Source of the DNA: Zea mays
Lineage: Eukaryota; Streptophyta; Magnoliopsida; Poales; Poaceae
DNA: 64,000 bases
Assembly: GCF_902167145.1 (NCBI RefSeq)
Contig: NC_050101.1
Span: 113,241,789 to 113,305,788, forward strand
Direction of reading: 5' to 3'
Part shown: one piece after another, positions 57,324 through 64,000 of the stretch
How positions within the stretch are numbered: position 1 is the stretch's first letter
Layout: each line of letters starts with the position of its first letter
Translations under genes and position numbers: made by a program
The notes under the pieces: generated by a model
Told to the model about the DNA's origin: nothing
Seen by the model: the letters and a program-made list of their open reading frames with translations, nothing else
Database searches by the model: none

Positions 57324-60041
57324 ATGTCGGGAGATCACACCAAGAAGGAGATGGAGACCGGCAAAAAGCCCACTACAAGCCACGGGAGCACTTCATCGGA
57401 AGAGTCCCGCACCAAGAGGAAGGAGAAGAAAGACTCCTCCAAAGGGAAGGAGAAGAAGAAGGACTCCTCCAAAGGGAAGGAGAAGAAATCTTCTTCACAC
57501 AAAGAGAAGAAGGAAAAATCCTCTTCTCACAAGCCTCGTCGGAGTGGGGACAAGAAAAAGAAGATGAGGAAAGTGGTCTACTACGAGACCGACTCTTCAT
57601 CAACATCCACCTCCGGCTCCGACGCAGCGTCCGTCACTTCTAAGCGCCAAGAGCGCAAGAAGTATAGTAAGATTCCCCTACGCTACCCTCGCATTTCTAA
57701 ACATACACCTTTACTTTCCATCCCATTAGGCAAACCACCAACATTTGATGGTGAAGATTATGCTAGGTGGAGTGATTTAATGCGATTTCATCTAACCTCA
57801 CTCCACAAAAGTATATGGGATGTTGTTGAGTTTGGTGCACAGGTACCATCCGTAGGGGATGAAGACTATGATGAGGATGAGGTAGCCCAAATCGAGCACT
57901 TCAACTCTCAAGCAACAACAATACTCCTCGCCTCTCTAAGTAGAGAGGAGTATAACAAAGTGCAAGGGTTGAAGAGCGCCAAGGAGGTTTGGGATGTGCT
58001 CAAAACCGCACACGAAGGAGATGAGCTCACAAAGATCACCAAGCGGGAGACGATCGAGGGGGAGCTCGGTCGTTTCCGGCTTCGCAAAGGGGAGGAGCCA
58101 CAAAACATGTACAACCGGCTCAAGACCTTGGTGAATCAAGTGCGCAACCTCGGGAGCAAGAAATGGGATGACCACGAAATGGTTAAGGTTATTCTAAGAT
58201 CTCTTATTTTTCTTAACCCCACTCAAGTACAATTAATTCGTGGCAACCCAAGATATACACTAATGACTCCCGAGGAAGTAATCGGGAATTTTGTAAGTTT
58301 TGAGTGCATGATCGAAGGCTCGAGGAAGATCAACGAGCTTGATGATCCCTCCACATCCGAAGCTCAACCCGTCGCATTCAAGGCGACGGAGGAAAAGAAG
58401 GAGGAGTCTACACCAAGTAGACAACCAATCGACGCCTCCAAGCTCGACAATGAGGAAATGGCGCTCGTCATCAAGAGCTTCCGCCAAATCCTCAAACAAA
58501 GGAGGGGGAAAGACTACAAGCCCCGCTCCAAGAAGGTTTGCTACAAATGTGGTAAGCCCGGTCATTTCATTGCAAAATGTCCTATATCTAGTGACAGTGA
58601 CCGGGGCGACGACAAGAAGGGGAGAAAAAAGGAGAAGAAGAAATACTACAAGAAGAGGGGCGGCGATGCCCATGTTTGTCGGGAGTGGGACTCCGACGAA
58701 AGCTCTAGCGACTCCTCCGACGACGAGGACGCCGCCAACATCGCCGTCACCAAGGGACTTCTCTTCCCCAACGTCGGCCACAAGTGCCTCATGGCAAAGG
58801 ACGGCAAGAAAAAGAAGGTTAAATCCAAATCATCCACTAAATATGAGTCTTCTAGTGATGATAATGCTAGTGATGAGGAGGATAACTTGCGTACCCTTTT
58901 TGCCAACCTTAACATGGAACAAAAAGAAAAATTAAATGAATTAATTAGTGCTATTCATGAAAAGGATGACCTTTTGGATTCCCAAGAGGACTTCCTAATT
59001 AAGGAAAATAAGAAACATGTTAAGGTTAAAAATGCTTATGCTCTAGAATTAGAAAAATGTCAAAAATTATCTAGTGAGCTAAGCACTTGCCATGACACTA
59101 TTACCAACCTTAGAAATGAAAATGCCAAATTATTAGCTAAGGTTGATTCTCATGTTTGTAATGTTTCAACTTCCAATCCTAGAGATGTTAATGATGATTT
59201 GCTTGCTAGGATTGAAGAATTGAACATTTCTCTTGCAAGCCTTAGAAATGAAAATGAAAAATTGCTTGCTAAGGCTAACGATTTTGATGTTTGCAATGCT
59301 ACTATTTCCGACCTTAGAAGTAAAAATGAAATACTGCATGCTAAGGTTGTAGAACTAAAATCTTGCAAACCCTCTACATCTACCGTTGAGCACACTTCTA
59401 TTTGTACTAGATGTAGAGATGTTGATATTAATGCTATTCATGATCACATGTCTTTAATTAAACAACAAAATGATCATATAGCTAAATTAGATGCTAAAAT
59501 TGCCGAGCATAACTTAGAAAATGAAAATTTTAAATTTGCTAGAAGTATGCACTATAGTGGGAGACGCCCTGGCATCAAGGATGGCATTGGCTTCCAAAGG
59601 GGAGACAATGTCAAACTTAATGCCCCTCCTAAAAGATTGTCTAACTTTGTTAAGGGCAAGGCTCCCATGCCTCAGGATAACGAGGGTTACATTTTATACC
59701 CTGCCGGTTATCCTGAGGACAAAATTAGGAGAATTCATTCTAGGAAGTCTCACTCTGGCCCTAACCATGCTTTTATGTATAAGGGTGAGACATCTAGCTC
59801 TAGGCAACCAACCCGTGCTAAGTTGCCTAAGAAGAAAACTCCTAGTGCATCAAATGAACATAGCCTTTCATTTAAAACTTTTGATGCATCTTATGTGTTG
59901 ACTAACAAATCCGGCAAGGTTGTTGCCAAGTATGTTGGGGGCAAACACAAGAGCTCCAAAACTTGTGTTTGGGTTCCCAAAGTTCTTGTTTCTAATGCCA
60001 AAGGACCCAAAACCGTTTGGGTACCTAAAGTCAAGAACTAA
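57324..60041 (+). CDS. gag: Element 3 gag (905 aa)
   Basis: ATG at 57324 (MSGDHTKKEMETGKK). A very basic Lys/Ser-rich N-terminus (KEKKDSSKGKEKK repeats) is followed by capsid from LLSIPLGKPPTFDGEDYAR (about residue 130), a CCHC knuckle CYKCGKPGHFIAKC (about 408), and acidic Ser/Asp stretches. The C-terminal half is a long coiled coil with repeated LRNENxKLLAK units. Ends KTVWVPKVKN. No stop or frameshift. Gag packages the RNA; the extra-long coiled coil is typical of Sireviruses. Pol follows in the +1 frame without overlap. Confidence 0.95.
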   Translation: MSGDHTKKEMETGKKPTTSHGSTSSEESRTKRKEKKDSSKGKEKKKDSSKGKEKKSSSHKEKKEKSSSHKPRRSGDKKKKMRKVVYYETDSSSTSTSGSDAASVTSKRQERKKYSKIPLRYPRISKHTPLLSIPLGKPPTFDGEDYARWSDLMRFHLTSLHKSIWDVVEFGAQVPSVGDEDYDEDEVAQIEHFNSQATTILLASLSREEYNKVQGLKSAKEVWDVLKTAHEGDELTKITKRETIEGELGRFRLRKGEEPQNMYNRLKTLVNQVRNLGSKKWDDHEMVKVILRSLIFLNPTQVQLIRGNPRYTLMTPEEVIGNFVSFECMIEGSRKINELDDPSTSEAQPVAFKATEEKKEESTPSRQPIDASKLDNEEMALVIKSFRQILKQRRGKDYKPRSKKVCYKCGKPGHFIAKCPISSDSDRGDDKKGRKKEKKKYYKKRGGDAHVCREWDSDESSSDSSDDEDAANIAVTKGLLFPNVGHKCLMAKDGKKKKVKSKSSTKYESSSDDNASDEEDNLRTLFANLNMEQKEKLNELISAIHEKDDLLDSQEDFLIKENKKHVKVKNAYALELEKCQKLSSELSTCHDTITNLRNENAKLLAKVDSHVCNVSTSNPRDVNDDLLARIEELNISLASLRNENEKLLAKANDFDVCNATISDLRSKNEILHAKVVELKSCKPSTSTVEHTSICTRCRDVDINAIHDHMSLIKQQNDHIAKLDAKIAEHNLENENFKFARSMHYSGRRPGIKDGIGFQRGDNVKLNAPPKRLSNFVKGKAPMPQDNEGYILYPAGYPEDKIRRIHSRKSHSGPNHAFMYKGETSSSRQPTRAKLPKKKTPSASNEHSLSFKTFDASYVLTNKSGKVVAKYVGGKHKSSKTCVWVPKVLVSNAKGPKTVWVPKVKN

Positions 60042-60054
60042 AATTGTTTTGTAG

Positions 60055-63000
60055 GTTTATGCATCCGGGGGCTCAAGTTGGATACTCGACAGCGGGTGCA
60101 CAAACCATATGACAGGGGAGAAGAAGATGTTCTCCTCCTACGAGAAAAACAAGGATCCCCAACGAGCTATCACATTCGGGGATGGAAATCAAGGTTTGGT
60201 CAAAGGTTTGGGTAAAATAGCTATATCCCCTGACCATTCCATTTCCAATGTTTTTCTTGTTGATTCATTAGATTACAATTTGCTTTCTGTATCTCAATTA
60301 TGCAAAATGGGCTACAACTGTCTCTTTACTGATGTAGGTGTCACTGTCTTTAGAAGAAGTGATGATTCAATAGCATTTAAGGGTGTGTTAGAGGGTCATC
60401 TATACTTAGTAGATTTTGATAAAGCTGAACTCGACACATGCTTAATTGCTAAGACTAACATGGGTTGGCTCTGGCACCGCCGACTAGCCCATGTTGGGAT
60501 GAAGAATCTTCATAAGCTTCTAAAGGGAGAACACATTTTAGGACTAACAAATGTTCATTTTGAGAAAGACAGAGTTTGTAGTGCATGCCAAGCAGGAAAG
60601 CAAGTTGGTGCTCATCATCCACACAAGAACATCATGACGACCGACAGGCCGCTTGAGCTACTCCACATGGATTTATTCGGCCCGATAACTTACATAAGCA
60701 TCGGCGAGAGTAAGTATTGTCTTGTAATTGTGGATGATTATTCTCGCTTCACTTGGTTATTCTTTTTGCAAGAAAAATCTCAAACCCAAGAGACCTTAAA
60801 AGGATTCTTGAGACGGGCTCAAAATGAGTTCGGCTTAAGGATCAAGAAAATAAGAAGCGACAACGGAACGGAGTTCAAGAACTCTCAAATTGAAGGCTTC
60901 CTTGAGGAGGAGGGCATCAAGCATGAGTTCTCTTCTCCCTACACGCCACAACAAAATGGTGTAGTGGAGAGGAAGAATAGAACTCTATTGGACATGGCAA
61001 GGACCATGCTTGATGAGTACAAGACTTCGGATCGGTTTTGGGCCGAGGCGGTCAACACCGCCTGCTACGCCATCAACCGATTATATCTTCACCGAATCCT
61101 CAAGAAGACATCTTACGAACTCCTTACCGGTAAAAAGCCCAACATTTCATATTTTAGAGTCTTTGGTAGCAAATGCTTTATTCTTGTTAAGAGAGGTAGA
61201 AAATCTAAATTTGCTCCTAAGACTGTAGAAGGCTTTTTACTAGGATATGATTCAAACACAAGGGCATATAGAGTCTTTAACAAGTCATCTGGACAAGTTG
61301 AAGTTTCTTGTGACGTTGTGTTTGATGAGACTAACGGCTCTCAAGTAGAGCAAGTTGATCTTGATGAGATAGGTATTGAAGAGGCTCCGTGCATCGTGTT
61401 AAGGAACATGTCCATTGGGGATGTGTGTCCTAAGGAATTCGAAGAGCCTACAAATGCACAAGATCAACCATCCTCCTCCACGCAAGCATCTCCACCGACT
61501 CAAAATGAGGATGAGGCTCAAGTTGATGAAGGAGAAGATCAAGTAAATGAGGCACCTCAAGATGACGACAATGATCAAGGGGGAGATGCAAATGATCAAG
61601 ATAAGGAGGATGAAGAACAAAGACCGCCACACCCAAGAGTCCACCAAGCAATCCAACGAGATCACCCCGTCGACACCATCCTCGGCGACATTCATAAGGG
61701 GGTAACTACTAGGTCTCGTGTTGCACATTTTTGTGAGCATTATTCTTTTGTTTCCTCTATTGAGCCACACAGGGTAGAGGAAGCACTCCAAGATTCGGAT
61801 TGGGTGGTGGCGATGCAAGAGGAGCTCAACAACTTCACTAGGAATGAGGTATGGCATTTAGTTCCCCGTCCTAATCAAAATGTTGTAGGAACCAAATGGG
61901 TCTTTCGCAACAAGCAAGATGAGCATGGTGTGGTAACAAGGAACAAAGCTCGACTTGTGACCAAGGGATACTCCCAAGTCGAAGGTTTGGATTTTGGTGA
62001 AACCTATGCACCCGTAGCTAGGCTTGAGTCAATTCAAATATTATTAGCCTATGCTACTTACCATGGCTTTAAGCTTTACCAAATGGACGTGAAAAGTGCC
62101 TTTCTCAATGGACCAATCAAGGAAGAGGTCTATGTTGAGCAACCTCCCGGCTTTGAAGATGGTGAGTACCCTAACCATGTTTATAAACTCTCTAAGGCGC
62201 TTTATGGGCTTAAGCAAGCCCCAAGAGCATGGTATGAATGCCTTAGAGATTTCCTTATCGCTAATGGCTTCAAAGTCGGAAAGGTCGATCCTACTTTATT
62301 CACTAAAACTCTTGAAAATGACTTGTTTGTATGCCAAATTTATGTTGATGATATTATATTTGGGTCTACTAACGAGTCTACATGTGAAGAATTTAGTAGG
62401 ATCATGACACAAAAGTTCGAGATGTCTATGATGGGGGAGTTGAAGTACTTCTTGGGTTTTCAAGTAAAGCAACTCCAAGAGGGCACCTTCATTAGCCAAA
62501 CGAAGTATACTCAAGACATTCTAAACAAGTTTGGAATGAAGGATGTCAAGCCCATCAAGACACCCATGGGAACTAATGGGCATCTCGACCTCGACACGGG
62601 AGGTAAGTCCGTGGATCAAAAGGTATACCGGTCGATGATAGGTTCTTTACTCTATTTATGTGCATCTCGACCGGATATTATGCTTTCCGTGTGCATGTGT
62701 GCAAGATTCCAAGCCGACCCTAAGGAAGCTCACCTTATGGTCGTTAAACGAATCTTGAGATATTTGGCTTATACTCCTAAGTTTGGGCTTTGGTATCCTA
62801 GGGGATCCACATTCGATTTGATTGGTTATTCGGATGCCGATTGGGCGGGGTGTAAAATCAATAGGAAGAGCACATCGGGGACTTGCCAGTTCTTAGGAAG
62901 ATCCTTGGTGTCTTGGGCTTCAAAGAAGCAAAATTCGGTCGCTCTTTCCATCGCCGAAGCCGAGTACATTGCCGCAGGCCATTGTTGCGCGCAATTGCTT

Positions 63001-63297
63001 TGGATGAGGCAAACCCTGCGGGAATACGGTTACAAATTAACCAAAGTCCCTTTGCTATATGATAATGAGAGTGCAATCAAGATGGCGGATAATCCCGTCG
63101 AGCATAACCGCACTAAACACATAGCCATTCGGTATCACTTTTTAAGGGATCACCAACAAAAGGGAGATATCGAGATTTCTTACATTAATACGAAAGATCA
63201 ATTAGCTGATATCTTTACCAAGCCTCTTGATGAACAAACTTTTAACAAACTTAGGCATGAGCTAAATATTCTTGATTCTAGGAACTTCTTTTGTTGA
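60055..63297 (+). CDS. pol: Element 3 pol (protease-integrase-RT-RNase H)
   Basis: Open from just after a TAG at 60052-60054 to TGA at 63295; the first ATG in frame (60109) is inside the protease motif and is unlikely to be the true start. Protease [13 protein letters not shown] is intact. Integrase has the HHCC finger ([16 protein letters not shown]) and DDE residues ([26 protein letters not shown]). RT carries YVDD at 62341-62352. RNase H shows Asp, Glu and Asp at three catalytic places ([24 protein letters not shown]), but the fourth block reads [10 protein letters not shown] where element 1 has TKHIDIRHHF, so the last acidic residue is Ala. The TAG before it means pol needs splicing, reinitiation or another bypass to be made. 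Confidence 0.94.
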   Translation, partial: VYASGGSSWILDSGCTNHMTGEKKMFSSYEKNKDPQRAITFGDGNQGLVKGLGKIAISPDHSISNVFLVDSLDYNLLSVSQLCKMGYNCLFTDVGVTVFRRSDDSIAFKGVLEGHLYLVDFDKAELDTCLIAKTNMGWLWHRRLAHVGMKNLHKLLKGEHILGLTNVHFEKDRVCSACQAGKQVGAHHPHKNIMTTDRPLELLHMDLFGPITYISIGESKYCLVIVDDYSRFTWLFFLQEKSQTQETLKGFLRRAQNEFGLRIKKIRSDNGTEFKNSQIEGFLEEEGIKHEFSSPYTPQQNGVVERKNRTLLDMARTMLDEYKTSDRFWAEAVNTACYAINRLYLHRILKKTSYELLTGKKPNISYFRVFGSKCFILVKRGRKSKFAPKTVEGFLLGYDSNTRAYRVFNKSSGQVEVSCDVVFDETNGSQVEQVDLDEIGIEEAPCIVLRNMSIGDVCPKEFEEPTNAQDQPSSSTQASPPTQNEDEAQVDEGEDQVNEAPQDDDNDQGGDANDQDKEDEEQRPPHPRVHQAIQRDHPVDTILGDIHKGVTTRSRVAHFCEHYSFVSSIEPHRVEEALQDSDWVVAMQEELNNFTRNEVWHLVPRPNQNVVGTKWVFRNKQDEHGVVTRNKARLVTKGYSQVEGLDFGETYAPVARLESIQILLAYATYHGFKLYQMDVKSAFLNGPIKEEVYVEQPPGFEDGEYPNHVYKLSKALYGLKQAPRAWYECLRDFLIANGFKVGKVDPTLFTKTLENDLFVCQIYVDDIIFGSTNESTCEEFSRIMTQKFEMSMMGELKYFLGFQVKQLQEGTFISQTKYTQDILNKFGMKDVKPIKTPMGTNGHLDLDTGGKSVDQKVYRSMIGSLLYLCASRPDIMLSVCMCARFQADPKEAHLMVVKRILRYLAYTPKFGLWYPRGSTFDLIGYSDADWAGCKINRKSTSGTCQFLGRSLVSWASKKQNSVALSIAEAEYIAAGHCCAQLLWMRQTLREYGYKLTKVPLLYDNESAIKMADNPVEHNRTKHIAIRYHFLRDHQQKGDIEISYINTKDQLADIFTKPLDEQTFNKLRHELNILDSRNFFC

Positions 63298-64000
63298 CTT
63301 GCACATATAACTCATTTATATACCTTTGATCATGTCTCTTTCATATGCTATGACTAATGTGTTCTCAAGTCTATTTCAAACCAAGTCATAGGTGTATTGA
63401 AAGGGAATTGGAGTCCTCGGTGAAGACAAAGGCTTCCACTCCGTAACTCATCCTTCGCCGTCACTCCAAGCATCTCTCCATTCTTGGGGGAGAAAGCGTG
63501 AGCACCAAGCAAAAAGACTTCGTCTTTGGTATAATCTTCACTCATTTGTTTATGCCAAAGAAGAAGAGAGTAATGAAAGGGCTCTAATGATTCCGTTTTT
63601 GGCGATTCATGCCAAAGGGGGAGAAAGTATGAGCCCAAAGCAAAAGGACCGCACCACCACCAATTTCAAAAACTTAGTTTTTCAAAGAGTATTTTCAATT
63701 GGTATCCTATTGTGTTCAAAAAGGGAAGAAAGTAGTATTTCAAAAAAAATGATATATCAAAACCCTCTTGAACACTAAGAGGATCTCATTTAGGGGGAGT
63801 TTTGTTTAGTCAAAGGAAAAGCATTTGAAACAGGGGAAGAAAATTTCAAATCTTGAAAATGCTTTGCAAAATCTTATTCATTTACCTTTGACTTTTTGCA
63901 AAAGAACTTTGAAAAGGATTTACAAAATAGTTTGCAAAAACAAAACATGTGGTGCAAGCGTGGTCCAAAATATTAAGAATGAAATAAACGATCTATGCAT
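63298..64000 (+). other. Element 3, 3' non-coding region (to window end)
   Basis: No gene. GGGGGAGAAA-type purine tracts at about 63485, 63616 and 63792, as in elements 1 and 2. The 3' LTR should begin beyond 64000. Confidence 0.8.

Larger units (their letters stand above)
55969..64000 (+). mobile_element. Element 3: Ji/Opie-like Sirevirus, truncated by the window
   Basis: 5' LTR 55969-57275, Met primer site, gag 57324-60041, pol to 63297, then the non-coding purine-tract region to the window edge. Both coding regions are open, the best preserved copia element here. Its LTR ends TCTAGGCGACTATCA rather than the CTCTCA of elements 1 and 2, and its Gag is longer, so it belongs to a different family of the same group. 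The 3' LTR lies outside. Confidence 0.94.

Noticed and set aside
60060..60111. A short ORF starting MHPGAQ between gag and pol of element 3
   Set aside because: Seventeen codons, overlapping the protease coding frame. A similar frame in element 1 follows from the conserved protease DNA.

Overview
The window is transposable-element-dense grass nuclear DNA. It is most likely maize (Zea mays) or a close relative, because the elements look like the Opie/Ji copia (Sirevirus) and Huck-like gypsy families; these names come from memory of the families, not from a search. I see no bacterial-type gene, rRNA, tRNA or CRISPR array. Nearly all coding sequence belongs to five LTR retrotransposons, most of them nested, plus two short non-LTR segments.

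Layout. (1) 1-8024: a Sirevirus (element 1) on the minus strand, cut by the window edge. (2) 8025-9288: an orphan segment with inverted repeats and exon-like gene fragments. (3) 9289-48265: an old Tat-lineage gypsy element ('X', minus strand), split by two younger insertions. A Huck-like Tat element (plus, 9549-21514, target duplication GGTCT) sits in its 3' LTR. A chromodomain (Tekay/Del-type) gypsy element 'Y' (minus, 31405-45087, 4.0-kb LTRs, target duplication GCTGG) sits in its gag. (4) 48266-55389: a decayed Sirevirus (element 2, plus) whose 5' LTR and gag start are missing; X sits directly against its gag. (5) 55390-55968: an unexplained 579-bp segment. (6) 55969-64000: a third Sirevirus (element 3, plus) with long open gag and pol, running off the end.

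The most interesting content is a five-exon gene lying ANTISENSE to its host retrotransposon, between pol and the 3' LTR. In the Huck-like element it is fully open (993 codons plus stop over 15104-18395, minus strand, four short GT-AG introns) although that element has lost RT, RNase H and integrase and has a broken gag. Element X carries a decayed homologue on the plus strand (22942-26574) with the same four intron positions and phases (0, 2, 0, 1). Both copies share a TATA-like box about 145 bp before the ATG, repeated TGATCA-containing motifs further upstream, and a 30-nt hairpin about 96 nt from the 3' LTR that shows one compensatory base-pair change. Introns can survive retrotransposition in an LTR element when they are antisense to the genomic RNA, which fits this arrangement.

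How the parts work together: each LTR carries a TATA-box promoter and is followed by a primer-binding site. Gag forms the particle, and pol supplies protease, reverse transcriptase, RNase H and integrase. Insertion order from nesting: element 2, then X, then the Huck-like element and Y. LTR differences counted by eye agree: about 2.4% for X, 0.7% for the Huck-like element, 0.5% for Y.
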